From: Croceibacterium salegens
Lineage (GTDB): Bacteria; Pseudomonadota; Alphaproteobacteria; Sphingomonadales; Sphingomonadaceae
Length of the DNA stretch: 64,000 bases
Direction: 5' to 3'
Assembly (NCBI RefSeq): GCF_009827435.1
Contig: NZ_WTYM01000033.1
Coordinates: 124,001-188,000, forward strand
Shown: one piece after another, positions 25,596-37,227 of the stretch
Layout of the letters: the number at the start of each line of letters is the position of its first letter
Numbering within the stretch: position 1 is the stretch's first letter
Notes under the pieces: generated by a model
Seen by the model: the letters and a program-made list of their open reading frames with translations, nothing else
Told to the model about the DNA's origin: nothing
The model's database searches: none
Program-made: the position numbers and the translations under genes

Positions 25596-26252
25596 TCAAT
25601 CCCACTCGATCTTCGAGAAGGTGAAGGTGATCGTCTCGGCCGAGCAGGCGGTGACCTGGCCGTCCATGATCGTGCCCGTCGCGCCGCTCGCGTCCTCGAG
25701 GATCGGGGTGGCGCGCATGCGCTGCTGGCCGGTGCAGCCCTTGCCCCTGGGACGTGGGACCGAAGCCTCGCGCACCTTCTGCACCGCCGGCAGGAGCAGG
25801 CCGATCGGCACCGGCCCGTCGTCCGGACCCTTCACGTCGGGCGGACCCGAATGCTCGCCCTTCGGCTTGATGGTGATGACCGGGCCGTAGCTGGTCCCGG
25901 TGGCCGGCGCCGCGCCAGAATCGGCCCCGCTCTCCGTGGTATCGGCAATGCCGCGCTTCAGCGTCACGTCGCCCGACTTCGGCACCCGCGGCGGCTTGGC
26001 CGGCCTGGCATCGGAGGTTCCATCGCCGGTCACGTCGCCCACGGCCACGTTGATGCCGGAGGGTTTCTCCCCGGCGATGCGCAGCGAGAGGATCGGGATC
26101 CACTCCTTGTGCCCATCGTCGGCGGCAGCCCCCGCCTCCCCCTTCACGCCTTCGAATTCGATGAAGACCGGGCGCGCATCGGCGGCCGCGGCCATGGCCA
26201 GCACCGCGCCGCTTCCGGCGAGCATGGCACGTCTCACGATAGCTTTGTTCAT
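25596..26252 (-). CDS. Exported Hcp-like (type VI tube protein family) protein
   Basis: 218 residues. An export signal (NKAIVRRAMLAGSGAVLAMA, with an Arg pair) precedes VFIEFEGVKGEAG and GHKEWIPILSLRIAG, close to the Hcp start pattern (FLKIDGIKGES...HKGEIDVLSW). The C-terminus ETITFTFSKIEWD matches the last Hcp strand (FQKIEW). Between them lies a long polar insert (about residues 65-150) rich in Gly, Pro and Asp. Family knowledge: Hcp forms hexameric rings of the type VI tube and normally has no signal peptide. No other T6SS gene is in the window, so a stand-alone exported role is more likely. Start chosen at the ATG opening the signal peptide. Confidence 0.7.
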   Translation of the reverse strand: MNKAIVRRAMLAGSGAVLAMAAAADARPVFIEFEGVKGEAGAAADDGHKEWIPILSLRIAGEKPSGINVAVGDVTGDGTSDARPAKPPRVPKSGDVTLKRGIADTTESGADSGAAPATGTSYGPVITIKPKGEHSGPPDVKGPDDGPVPIGLLLPAVQKVREASVPRPRGKGCTGQQRMRATPILEDASGATGTIMDGQVTACSAETITFTFSKIEWD

Positions 26253-26644
26253 GGTCGTTCTCCCCAAACAACGGCCCGCTGTTGACACATGACACACGGT
26301 GTCGGGCCGCCCCTCAGCCCTTGATCTGCCTGTGACCGGACACGCTGAGCCCGCTCGTACCTGTTGCGAGAATACCTGCCCTCATGCCCGTTCTCCCCTG
26401 CCCGATCTGTGCGGGCTTCATGGCGAGCGGATTGACGCTCCCCCAGACTAACCCCACCTGAACCGCGCGTTAGGTTTGCGCAAGGTTGGCCCGCCCCCGT
26501 CGAGGACGATACGGATGGGCGCCGGGGAGCGAATTCCGGCATGGATTTGAACTCCATCGGCGGATCGTCCGGACTCTTGGGGCCGATTCGGTGTCCGTTT
26601 CACCGGGCGAAAGCGCCGTTTCGCCGCCCGAGTCGCCTCCGGAG
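26253..26644. other. Intergenic stretch without a recognisable gene
   Basis: About 390 bp between the Hcp-like gene and the next weak candidate gene. The only structure seen is near the Hcp-like start: on the minus strand a TGTGTCA-TGTGTCA direct repeat (26284-26297) that might be a regulator site. Short open frames here have no family features. Confidence 0.4.
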
Positions 26645-26938
26645 TCACCTCCCGGGTCGCCACCTTCCGGCGCCCGCACCGGGCGTTTCGCCGCCCTCCC
26701 CGTCCAGCACCGCGTCTAGCACGGCATCGCCCCGCGCGCGCCAGTCGTCGTAGGCCGCCCCGGCCTCGGCCCCGGCCGCTTCCATCTCGGCGTCCAGCTC
26801 GTCCCGGTCGTCGCACAGCTCCATCGCCTCGCCGCGCGAGTAGGTGACGTATTCCTCGCGGCTCGGCGGCAGGCCGGCGAGGCGCTGGGCGTCCTCGCCG
26901 CCGCGCACCTCTTCCGCCGCCACGGCGAAGTCGGGCAC
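26645..26938 (-). CDS. Small acidic hypothetical protein
   Basis: 97 codons with an acidic, helix-prone composition (CDDRDELDAEMEAAGAEAGA in the middle). No signal peptide, membrane segment or family match is seen. GC-rich composition alone could keep this frame open, so the call is weak. Its start lies 7 bp from the decayed CPBP copy on the other strand. Confidence 0.35.
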   Translation of the reverse strand: MPDFAVAAEEVRGGEDAQRLAGLPPSREEYVTYSRGEAMELCDDRDELDAEMEAAGAEAGAAYDDWRARGDAVLDAVLDGEGGETPGAGAGRWRPGR

Positions 26939-26944
26939 CGGCGG

Positions 26945-27085
26945 ATGGGTGTCTATGTCCTGTGGGTGCTGGTCACCCTCTATGGCGGCAAGTGGAGGGA
27001 CGGCGGGAAGGAAGGGGCACTCGGCGAGCTTGTGAAGAAAGGAGTCGGCTGGCCATTCGACGCATGCAGGCCGCAGGCTACTTAG
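26945..27085 (+). pseudogene. Decayed N-terminal copy of the CPBP protease gene
   Basis: The frame reads MGVYVLWVLVTLYGGK, then EGALGELVKKGVGWPF, then unrelated residues and a stop at 27083. This parallels residues about 10-46 of the intact CPBP protein at 27541 (GVYVLWILVTLYGAK and AALDELVKNGVGWQF) at about 70% identity with the same spacing. The remaining CPBP sequence, including all catalytic motifs, is missing. It therefore looks like the remnant of an old tandem duplication, now interrupted by the minus-strand small membrane protein gene that overlaps its end. Confidence 0.75.
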
Positions 27086-27341
27086 CCTTCCGCCCCGTCG
27101 GCCCGTCAGTCAGCAGGTCGCTCATCGGCGAGCGCGAGCGGAAGCACAGGCGGGCGAGGACGAGCATGGTCGCCGCGCCGAGCAGCAAGGGCCAGCGGTC
27201 GGGCAGGCCCTCGCCGCCGAACGCCTCGGCCAGCATGGCGAGGCCCAGCACCACGAACACCACGCCGCCGAGCCGGCTCCACGCCCTGCCCAGCTTGCGG
27301 TCGATCCGGTCGATCCGGCGTTCCTTTGCGGGTTCGGTCAT
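27078..27341 (-). CDS. Small membrane protein, function unknown
   Basis: 87 residues. A charged N-terminus (MTEPAKERRIDRIDRKLGRAW) is followed by two hydrophobic segments (about 25-41 and 50-66) and a basic tail. It resembles many small two-helix inner-membrane proteins; I recognise no family. Its stop overlaps the end of the decayed CPBP copy on the other strand. Confidence 0.55.
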   Translation of the reverse strand: MTEPAKERRIDRIDRKLGRAWSRLGGVVFVVLGLAMLAEAFGGEGLPDRWPLLLGAATMLVLARLCFRSRSPMSDLLTDGPTGRKAK

Positions 27342-27397
27342 GCGGTGGCTTCCCCTTCGGCGTGTGGCCTGTGCCCCTCCACCATCCTGCGGATGGT

Positions 27398-27408
27398 CCC
27401 CCCCCCCC
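27398..27408. repeat. Poly(C) tract of 11 bases
   Basis: Eleven consecutive C are followed by GT and five G, so a C5-GT-G5 hairpin can form. It lies between the divergent small membrane protein gene and the CPBP gene. Such a tract can vary in length by slippage, but it is also a common place for sequencing error. Confidence 0.7.
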
Positions 27409-27540
27409 GTGGGGGAGGAATTATTCGGCCGCCTGACAGCCTCTCACCACCCGGGCGCGATGTCCACCGCGCGGGGGCGCGTTGACAATCCCTCGGACCG
27501 TCCTAGCCTCTCCGCCGGGCCGCGCATGGGGAGACGGGGC

Positions 27541-28335
27541 ATGAACGCACGACTGGTAAGAAGCCTGGGGGTCTACGTCCTGTGGATCCTCGTCACGCTC
27601 TACGGGGCCAAGTTCCTGCTGGGCGGCGAGGAAGCGGCGCTCGACGAGCTGGTGAAGAACGGCGTGGGCTGGCAGTTCGTCGCCGCCATCGTCGTGCTTC
27701 TGGGGGCCATTGCCGGGTTCCGTTGGCGCGACATGAAGTTCGGCGCGCCGCACTCGCTGGTGAAGGTGATGTGGTTTCCGGTGCTGGTGCTGCTGGCGAT
27801 CAGCTCGCTGGCGGCGGTGACCGGGTTTCCCGGCGGCAGGGCGGCCTTATTCATCCTGCTCAACACCATGCTGGTCGGCTTTTCCGAAGAGGTGATGTTC
27901 CGCGGCGTGCTTTTCCGCGCGCTGCTGGAGAATGTCCGGGTGTGGACCGCGATCGTGGTGACCACGGTGCTGTTCGGCGGGATACACGTGCTCAACGGGG
28001 TCAACACCGGCGAGTGGGGCATGGCGAGCCTGCAGGCCGTGGCGGCGGGGATGAGCGGGCTGATCTTCATCGCCATCGTCATCCGCACCGGATCGATCTG
28101 GCCGGCGATCATCTATCACGGGGTGTGGGACTGCATGCTGTTCCTGATCAAGGTTGGCAGCGAGGCGAACGGCATGGAGACCGACCCGGAGCTTGCGCAA
28201 CAGATGATGAGCGGCCCGACAATGTTCCTGCCCATGCTGCTGGCGCTGCCGAACTTCGTCTGCGCGCTGATCCTGCTGCGCAAGGTGCGCGACGCGGACT
28301 TCCCGCGCGGGGATGCGGTTCCGGTGGTGGCCTGA
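27541..28335 (+). CDS. CPBP family intramembrane metalloprotease
   Basis: 264 residues with about eight hydrophobic helices. The CPBP/Abi (Rce1-like) motifs are complete: EEVMFRG with the catalytic Glu pair and Arg, the FGGIH helix with His, and IIYHGVWDCML with the last His. Family knowledge: these proteins cut within the membrane or process prenylated or bacteriocin-type peptides; in bacteria most substrates are unknown. A decayed N-terminal copy lies 600 bp upstream. A longer frame running in from upstream exists, but the ATG at 27541 matches the family start and follows a GGGAGACGGGGC stretch. Confidence 0.88.
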   Translation: MNARLVRSLGVYVLWILVTLYGAKFLLGGEEAALDELVKNGVGWQFVAAIVVLLGAIAGFRWRDMKFGAPHSLVKVMWFPVLVLLAISSLAAVTGFPGGRAALFILLNTMLVGFSEEVMFRGVLFRALLENVRVWTAIVVTTVLFGGIHVLNGVNTGEWGMASLQAVAAGMSGLIFIAIVIRTGSIWPAIIYHGVWDCMLFLIKVGSEANGMETDPELAQQMMSGPTMFLPMLLALPNFVCALILLRKVRDADFPRGDAVPVVA

Positions 28336-28344
28336 GGGCGGGCG

Positions 28345-31320
<2,976 letters not shown>

Positions 31321-31428
31321 GGGGCGACACTTGGGGTCTGAGGGAGCCGGAGTCCAGTGCCCCCTTCGACCGGGTCACCGGAGCGCCTTTGTTCCCGAAA
31401 TGTTCGTGGAGGTAAAGCGAGGCTTGGA

Positions 31429-31713
31429 CTAATCCCCAGAAAGCGCGATCAACTTGCCTCTAATGCGCGCAAGCCCGCGAGAAGCCGTCTCGAAATCGTA
31501 TGCCATGTGCATAGGGTCGTACACTTCAAGCGCCGCAGCCTTGGCGTCTCGCGCATCAGGCAATGATCTTGAGGCATTCGCTTCATCCAAACCCGCCGTC
31601 GATTCCTTGACAAGTGCAAGGTTTCCTGTGTCACCCCCCAGGCTCGTCTCGATCACGTCGGCATGGTCCAGATCGAGATCGGCGAGTTCTCCACCGCGAC
31701 GCTGCGCACGCAC
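31429..31713 (-). CDS. Weak candidate for a small hypothetical protein upstream of uvrA
   Basis: 94 codons from a GTG. The translation is soluble, with [16 protein letters not shown] and AMINO-acid use of a normal protein, but no family is recognised and third-position GC is lower than in its neighbours. The frame is closed by a stop shortly upstream, so it could also be the remnant of a larger gene. The remaining 31714-31966 stretch shows no gene and probably holds the promoter of the M13 peptidase. Confidence 0.35.
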   Translation of the reverse strand: MRAQRRGGELADLDLDHADVIETSLGGDTGNLALVKESTAGLDEANASRSLPDARDAKAAALEVYDPMHMAYDFETASRGLARIRGKLIALSGD

Positions 31714-31966
31714 GGCCTTGTCGCTTTCTCAATCGGAGCATTTTTCGGATTGCTCGAACAGGCGTGATCGGTCGCTGTAATGGACCGTGCCGGCAACTTC
31801 CTCAAAACCGTAAAGACTAAATAGCGATCCAGCCCAAGCCGCTCATCGACCCGCATGCACCCTTCATCGAAGGGTAATTCTGTTGCGGGCAAGGGTAAGT
31901 TTCGTGTTTTGTCGATCCGCGCTCCATCCGGGGCGCGCCGCAACTGCATTTACGGGACTCGCCTCA

Positions 31967-34015
31967 ATGATCCGCCAGCCATTCGCCTTCGCCGCCGCTT
32001 CGGCGCTCGCCCTCTCGCTCGCCGCCCCGGCTCTGGCGCAGGATGCGCCGGCTTCCAACGACGGCGACGACATCGTCGTCACCGCGCACGCGGCGATCGG
32101 TGACTACGGTCTCGACCTGACCGGCCTCGACCCCACGGCAAAGCCGGGCGACGACTTCGAGCGCTACGCTTCGGGCGGCTGGATGGATCGCACGACCATC
32201 CCCGACGACAAGGCCAGCTCCGACATGTTCAACGTCCTCTCCGACGGGATCGAGGAACAGGTCCGCACGATCATCCAGGGTTATCCGGTGAGCGCCAAGG
32301 CCGGCGCTCTCTATAAGTCGTTCGTCGACGAAAAGGCGCTGGAGAAGGTCGGCCTCGCCCCGCTGATGCGCGATGTGAACGAAGTCCGCACGCTGGCCGA
32401 CAAGGCGGCGCTTGCCCGGTACATGGGCAAGACCAACGGCGCGTTCGGCATCAGCCTGTTCAATCCCGGGGTGGACGTCGATCCCGACGATCCCACCATG
32501 AACCTGCTCAACCTCAGCCAGGGCGGCCTCGGGTTGCCCGACAAGAGCTATTATCTCGCCGACTCCTTTGCCCCGCAGCGCAAGGCCTACGTCGAGTACA
32601 TGACGCGCACCTTCAAGGCGCTGGGCGAGAAGGATCCGGTCGCCGCCGCCGCCGCGGTCATGGAATTCGAGACGTACGTCGCGCAGCTCAGCTGGGATCG
32701 CGCCGATCGCCGTGACATCGACAAGACCAACAATCCCTACTCGAGCGCCGAGCTGGCTTCGCTGGCCCCGAACTTCGACTGGGACGCCTTCTTCGCCGGG
32801 GCCGGCATTCCCGCCCAGAAGAAGCTGATAGTCGCCGAGAACACCGCGTTCCCGCGGCTCGCCAACCTGTTCGAATCGACCCCGCTCGAAACGCTCAAGC
32901 TGTGGGAGGCCTTCCACGTCGCCGACCAGGCTTCGCCTTACCTCAACAAGGCAATGGTCGACAGCCGCTTCGCCTACACCAGTTCGCTGAGCGGCGTGGC
33001 GCAGAACCGCGAGCGCTGGAAGCGCGGCGTGTCGCTGGTCAACAGCCAGCTCGGCTACATTGTCGGTCAGGACTACGTCGACAAGCACTTCCCGCCGATC
33101 GCCAAGGCCAAGATGGAAGACCTCGTCGCCAACCTCAAGCTGGCGATGGCCGACCGCATCAAGGCCAATTCGTGGATGAGCGATGCGACCAAGAAGGAAG
33201 CGCTCGCCAAGCTGGAGAACACCCTCGTCATGGTCGGTTATCCGGACGAATGGCGTGACTATTCCAAAGTCTCGATCTCGCCGACCGATCTCTACGGCAA
33301 CGTCTCCGCGACAACCGCGTTCAACACCGCCTACCAGATGGACAAGGTCGGCAAGCCGGTCGATCGCAAGGAGTGGTTCATGGCTCCGCAGGTGGTCAAC
33401 GCCTACAACGCCGGCCAGCTCAACGAGATCGTCTTCCCGGCCGGAATCCTGCAGCCCCCGTTCTTCGATGCGGCGGCAGACCCGGCGGTCAACTATGGCG
33501 CAATCGGCGTGGTGATCGGCCACGAGATCAGCCACAGCTTCGACGACCAGGGTCGCAAGATCGACGCCAAGGGTGCGGTGCGCGACTGGTGGACGGCGGA
33601 AGATGCCGCTCGCTTCAACGCCGAGGCCAAGAAGTTCGGTGAGCAGTATGCCGCGTTCGAGGTGGTGCCCGGCGCCAACATCAATCCGGACCTGACGATG
33701 GGCGAGAACATCGCCGACTTCGCCGGCCTCAACGTCGCCCTCGACGCCTACCACCGCTCGCTCAACGGGCAGCCGGCGCCGGTAATCGACGGGTTGACCG
33801 GCGACCAGCGATTCTTCCTCGCCTATGCGCAAATCTGGCGCGACAAGACCCGCGACGATGCGCTGCGCAACCAGGTCGCCACCGATCCGCACAGCCCGGC
33901 GCGCTATCGTGTGATCGTACCGCTGCGCGACCTCGACGCCTGGTACGAGGCGTTCAACATCCAGCCCGGCGACGCGATGTACATTCCGCCCGAACAGCGC
34001 GTGCACATCTGGTAG
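31967..34015 (+). CDS. M13 family zinc metallopeptidase (neprilysin/PepO-like)
   Basis: 682 residues. A signal peptide (FAFAAASALALSLAAPALAQ) precedes the M13 N-terminal region (KPGDDFERYASGGWM) and the catalytic domain. Zinc motif H519-E-I-S-H523 in GVVIGHEISHSFDDQGRK, third ligand E580 in ENIADFAGLN, and a late RYRVIVPLRDLDAWYEAF. Family knowledge: cuts peptides of limited size; the bacterial members act in the envelope or periplasm. The ATG at 31967 is the first that gives a clean signal peptide. Confidence 0.93.
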   Translation: MIRQPFAFAAASALALSLAAPALAQDAPASNDGDDIVVTAHAAIGDYGLDLTGLDPTAKPGDDFERYASGGWMDRTTIPDDKASSDMFNVLSDGIEEQVRTIIQGYPVSAKAGALYKSFVDEKALEKVGLAPLMRDVNEVRTLADKAALARYMGKTNGAFGISLFNPGVDVDPDDPTMNLLNLSQGGLGLPDKSYYLADSFAPQRKAYVEYMTRTFKALGEKDPVAAAAAVMEFETYVAQLSWDRADRRDIDKTNNPYSSAELASLAPNFDWDAFFAGAGIPAQKKLIVAENTAFPRLANLFESTPLETLKLWEAFHVADQASPYLNKAMVDSRFAYTSSLSGVAQNRERWKRGVSLVNSQLGYIVGQDYVDKHFPPIAKAKMEDLVANLKLAMADRIKANSWMSDATKKEALAKLENTLVMVGYPDEWRDYSKVSISPTDLYGNVSATTAFNTAYQMDKVGKPVDRKEWFMAPQVVNAYNAGQLNEIVFPAGILQPPFFDAAADPAVNYGAIGVVIGHEISHSFDDQGRKIDAKGAVRDWWTAEDAARFNAEAKKFGEQYAAFEVVPGANINPDLTMGENIADFAGLNVALDAYHRSLNGQPAPVIDGLTGDQRFFLAYAQIWRDKTRDDALRNQVATDPHSPARYRVIVPLRDLDAWYEAFNIQPGDAMYIPPEQRVHIW

Positions 34016-34131
34016 TCGCGGAAACGCAACGGACCGCCGCCTTAACCTAATGCGTTCAGGTGGCGGCAAATCTGCCGCGCATAGATTCCCCGTCAGTCCG
34101 AGGGACCGGTCTGACGGGAGGTCGCATAATC

Positions 34132-34443
34132 ATGTTTGCCAAGTCACTTGCCGGCGCGCTCGCGCTGGTTTCGCTCACCCTGCCGCAGGCCGCCTGGGCG
34201 GACGATCCGAACGATCCGGCGATGCGCAACAAGAAGGCGCGCGAGGCCGACGCGGCGGAAATCCGCCGTCTCAACCGCGAGCAGCAGGCCTATGTCAGCC
34301 AGCGCGACGCCGGCTACCAGGCCGGCTGGGACGCCTACCGCGCCTACCCGCAGGCACAGGCCGACTACGACAAGCAGATGGCCGAATGGCGCCGTGCGGT
34401 GAAGCTGTGCGAGAGCGGGCACAGGGAATACTGCGCCCGCTGA
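34132..34443 (+). CDS. Small secreted hypothetical protein
   Basis: 103 residues. A signal peptide (MFAKSLAGALALVSLTLPQAAWA) is followed by a charged, Tyr-rich helical part (VSQRDAGYQAGWDAYRAY) and two Cys in the last 12 residues. No family is recognised. An 8-bp hairpin (CCCGTCAG at 34088-34095, CTGACGGG at 34111-34118) ends inside the GGGAGG ribosome site, which lies 11 bases before the ATG. It may modulate translation. Confidence 0.65.
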   Translation: MFAKSLAGALALVSLTLPQAAWADDPNDPAMRNKKAREADAAEIRRLNREQQAYVSQRDAGYQAGWDAYRAYPQAQADYDKQMAEWRRAVKLCESGHREYCAR

Positions 34444-34455
34444 GCATCGAGGGGC

Positions 34456-35469
34456 TCAGATCCCGAGCAGCTTGTCCCAGGTCTTCGCCCCGACGATGCC
34501 GTCGGCGGTCAGGCGGTGGTCGCGCTGGAAGTCGATGACTGCCAGCTGGGTGCCGGTGCCGAACACGCCGTCGGCATTGATGCCGAGCTTCTCCTGCAGG
34601 AACTTCACATCCTCGCCGCGATCGCCTTCGCGCAGCGGCGGACGGGTCCGCGCCGGACCGGTGATGTTGGCAGTGCGCGAGTTGGCCAGCAGCGCGGTCC
34701 AGGTCTGCTGGCCGACGATCCCGTCGGCGAACATGCGTTTGGACTTCTGGAACTCGACGACGCGTGCCTTGGTGGCCGGTCCGAAATCGCCATCGGTGGT
34801 CAGCCCGAGCAGCTCCTGCAAGTGCACCACATCCTGTCCGCGGGCCCCGATCTTGAGCAGCGGCATCGGCGTATCGGTCCGCGCCCCGCCCTCGGAAAAT
34901 GTCTCAAAGGCGCGCTGCATCTTCTTGTCGTAATTGAATTTCTCAAAACTGGCACCGTTGTAGCCACGCGCGAAGCCGCGCCAGTCGAGTCGTTGCAGCT
35001 CGTCGGCCAGCCCGGTGGCCTTGATATAGCCGATGAAGTACTTGAGCTGTCCCGGCTCGCCCGAGACCATGGTGTCGATGAAGGTGTCGAGGGACGGTTC
35101 TCCTACCAGCTTGTGGTTGAAGCCCATGACCTGGAACTTGCCCCAGCTGGCCGAAGAAAGCGCCGCCTTCTCGTCGAGCGCCATGGCCTCCTCGAGCCGT
35201 CCGTACTCGAGCTCCTTGCCGAGATAGCCGCCGCCGCTCGGGAACGAGATGTCGGGATGGGCTGCGGTGAACTGGCCGTTTGTCAGGCGATGGAAGATGT
35301 GCCGTTCGAACAGGATTTTCGGCCGCCCGTCGGGCAGGAAGCCGTTTCCGGCGCTTTCAACCTGCGCCACCGCGCGGATCGCCGCCACGCTGCAACCGAG
35401 ATCGGTGGCAGCCCGCTCGTAATCCGCAATACCGAGCGGGGTCGGATCGCCCTTGAAGTTGCGTGACAT
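34456..35469 (-). CDS. N-acetylmuramidase with two peptidoglycan-binding domains
   Basis: 337 residues, no signal peptide. The N-terminal 190 residues match the N-acetylmuramidase (PF11860) pattern: [19 protein letters not shown] with the probable catalytic Glu, [10 protein letters not shown], and [17 protein letters not shown]. Two PG_binding_1 repeats follow, with [19 protein letters not shown] / [16 protein letters not shown] and [18 protein letters not shown] / [16 protein letters not shown]. The enzyme type is common in phage endolysins, but no other phage gene is near. The ATG at 35469 has GGAGG six bases upstream. Confidence 0.88.
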   Translation of the reverse strand: MSRNFKGDPTPLGIADYERAATDLGCSVAAIRAVAQVESAGNGFLPDGRPKILFERHIFHRLTNGQFTAAHPDISFPSGGGYLGKELEYGRLEEAMALDEKAALSSASWGKFQVMGFNHKLVGEPSLDTFIDTMVSGEPGQLKYFIGYIKATGLADELQRLDWRGFARGYNGASFEKFNYDKKMQRAFETFSEGGARTDTPMPLLKIGARGQDVVHLQELLGLTTDGDFGPATKARVVEFQKSKRMFADGIVGQQTWTALLANSRTANITGPARTRPPLREGDRGEDVKFLQEKLGINADGVFGTGTQLAVIDFQRDHRLTADGIVGAKTWDKLLGI

Positions 35470-35536
35470 GTCAGGCCTCCTCGTTCGTTGCGAAGCCGGC
35501 AAGGACACGCCTCGCCCGGAGGGGTACTTGTAATCG

Positions 35537-35992
35537 TCAGGTCCAGTTGTAGCGCCAGCTGCGATAGCGGCCGATCAAGCGCACCCGCCTTTCATGCGCC
35601 AGGGCGCCGGCCAGCAGCGCGGCGAGCTGGATATACTGCGGAAGCTGGGTCATCGCCCAATAGGCTCGGTTTGCGCCTTCCGGCTGGATAAGTACGGCAA
35701 TGTGGCCGCTCACGCACATTACCTGGGCGGCGGCGGCGAACATTGGCCAAACCCGGTTGGCGCGCAGCGCCAGCCACATGATCGCGGCAAGCTCGGCACC
35801 GTCGAGCACGATATGAATCGGATCGACGGTGGCGAAGTTCGAGAACCCGAACACCAGGTGGTAAAGCGCATCGGCGGCTACCCAGCCGACGATCACCATC
35901 GCGGCAAAGCGTTCCGGCGGGCCGCCGCGGCGATAGGCCACCGAACCCGACAGGCAGACAAGTGCGACGATGAAAATGAACTGCGAGTACAT
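35537..35992 (-). CDS. Integral membrane protein, function unknown
   Basis: 151 residues with four hydrophobic segments (about 3-20, 32-50, 63-79, 83-100) and a basic C-terminus ending [10 protein letters not shown]. No family is recognised. It lies on the same strand as the next two genes upstream and the muramidase downstream; the 26-bp gap to the gene at 36018 suggests co-transcription with it. Confidence 0.65.
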   Translation of the reverse strand: MYSQFIFIVALVCLSGSVAYRRGGPPERFAAMVIVGWVAADALYHLVFGFSNFATVDPIHIVLDGAELAAIMWLALRANRVWPMFAAAAQVMCVSGHIAVLIQPEGANRAYWAMTQLPQYIQLAALLAGALAHERRVRLIGRYRSWRYNWT

Positions 35993-36017
35993 CGCAACCC
36001 CTTGCGGCTAGCGTGCG

Positions 36018-36344
36018 TCAGGCGGCCTGACGGCCCGCCTCGGGGAGCGTTTCGCGCTCTTGCGGCGGACACGGATCGGCGCCCATCTTTTCACGACCGA
36101 TGTCCTTCATACGGCCGTGTGCCCGGGCGAGATCGCCCTCCGCTTCGAGCAGCGACTGCTGCGACCTGGCGATGCGCAGCAGGACATCGTGCGCAACGAA
36201 GGGTCCAACGCCGGTTTCGGTGCGAGCGGAAACGATCGACGCAAACAGTTCGGATTGCCTGAGCAACGCCTCGTCGAGCGCCTTTTCGGCTTGGCGGAAA
36301 TGCCCGGTGATGCGCATGCTCGCGACGGGCAGTGTCATGGTCAT
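36018..36344 (-). CDS. Hypothetical helical protein
   Basis: 108 residues, mostly helical and polar (ALDEALLRQSELFASIVSA, then RIARSQQSLLEAEGDLARAHGRM, likely a coiled coil). No signal peptide or membrane segment is seen, and no family is recognised. It lies between the LuxR-type regulator gene and the membrane protein gene on the same strand. Confidence 0.6.
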   Translation of the reverse strand: MTMTLPVASMRITGHFRQAEKALDEALLRQSELFASIVSARTETGVGPFVAHDVLLRIARSQQSLLEAEGDLARAHGRMKDIGREKMGADPCPPQERETLPEAGRQAA

Positions 36345-36416
36345 AGCTCATTCCCTTTCGCTCCCCGGCCAGGGGGAGCCCAACGTTTGTCGAAGGAACT
36401 GAGATCTGGCCGTCGA

Positions 36417-36929
36417 TCAACGAAGAATTTGCGACAATTCGGAGTAAATCGCCAGACCACCAAGCACCACGAAGATCATGCTCATCGCGATGACGACGAT
36501 CGAACCGAGGCGGACAATCGTCCCGTAACGGCCATCAAACAGTTCCGGGACGACTCGGAAATCCGCTTCCGGAGCCAACTGACTGCCAAATGAGACAGTC
36601 GCAGAATGTGCCGGCTCCGGAAGCGAACCTTGCGGCCCTGACCTTTCGTCGGGCAAATCCGGCCCAGGCACGATACCCGAATTTCCATATGCGATTTGAT
36701 CGTATGTCTCGAGAAGGCGGCGATAGGCGACGGCCGCCTCGCCGCGCGTGCGCACGCCGAGCTTGTCTTTGGCAAAATTGATACGCTGATCGACGGTATA
36801 GGGCGAGATATCGAGCTCGCGCGCAATCTCTTTCGAGGTCTTGTGCTCGATCAATAGGTCGAGAACTTCGACCTGTTTCGGTGTCAGGCCACCCGCCTCG
36901 CCTTCTTCACTCGTCGTGCTCTGCCTCAT
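36417..36929 (-). CDS. LuxR-type HTH regulator with C-terminal membrane anchor
   Basis: 170 residues. A LuxR/GerE-type HTH spans about residues 13-72: GGLTPKQVEVLDLLIEHKTSKEIAREL, then the recognition helix ISPYTVDQRINFAKDKLG. A linker of about 70 residues leads to one strong membrane helix near the C-terminus (IVVIAMSMIFVVLGGLAIY). There is no receiver or autoinducer domain. It therefore looks like a membrane-tethered DNA-binding protein whose linker may sense or relay a signal. Intergenic DNA of about 298 bp to the divergent GGDEF gene shows no further gene. Confidence 0.8.
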   Translation of the reverse strand: MRQSTTSEEGEAGGLTPKQVEVLDLLIEHKTSKEIARELDISPYTVDQRINFAKDKLGVRTRGEAAVAYRRLLETYDQIAYGNSGIVPGPDLPDERSGPQGSLPEPAHSATVSFGSQLAPEADFRVVPELFDGRYGTIVRLGSIVVIAMSMIFVVLGGLAIYSELSQILR

Positions 36930-37227
36930 GGCGTTCGATTTCCCGGCATCGCCCCTAGTTTGCCGTGAGCGGCGCGCCGATGCAAGTTTGAGCAATTCAA
37001 ATACAGCGATGCGAGGCGAAAGGGACAGCGCCCACGGCCCTCGCAACCGACATTCTATTCCATTTTCGAACCAATTGCGCCCCACAATTGCCCGCGCCGC
37101 GAGGTGCCGGCGGAGCAACGTGTCTCGTCTTTGCCGACCAGAACGGGCAGCTTCGAACGACCGTTAGCCAAACCTAAGGATCTTTCGCCTAATTCTACCG
37201 CTTCGATAGCGAGATTGGGGGTCGCAG

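Noticed and set aside
26962-27540. Long N-terminal extension of the CPBP protease
   Set aside because: The extension is Arg/Pro/Ser-rich and overlaps real features; the family start matches the ATG at 27541.
34456-35469. Prophage remnant suggested by the endolysin-like muramidase
   Set aside because: No holin, tail, capsid, integrase or attachment-site-like repeat is found around it.
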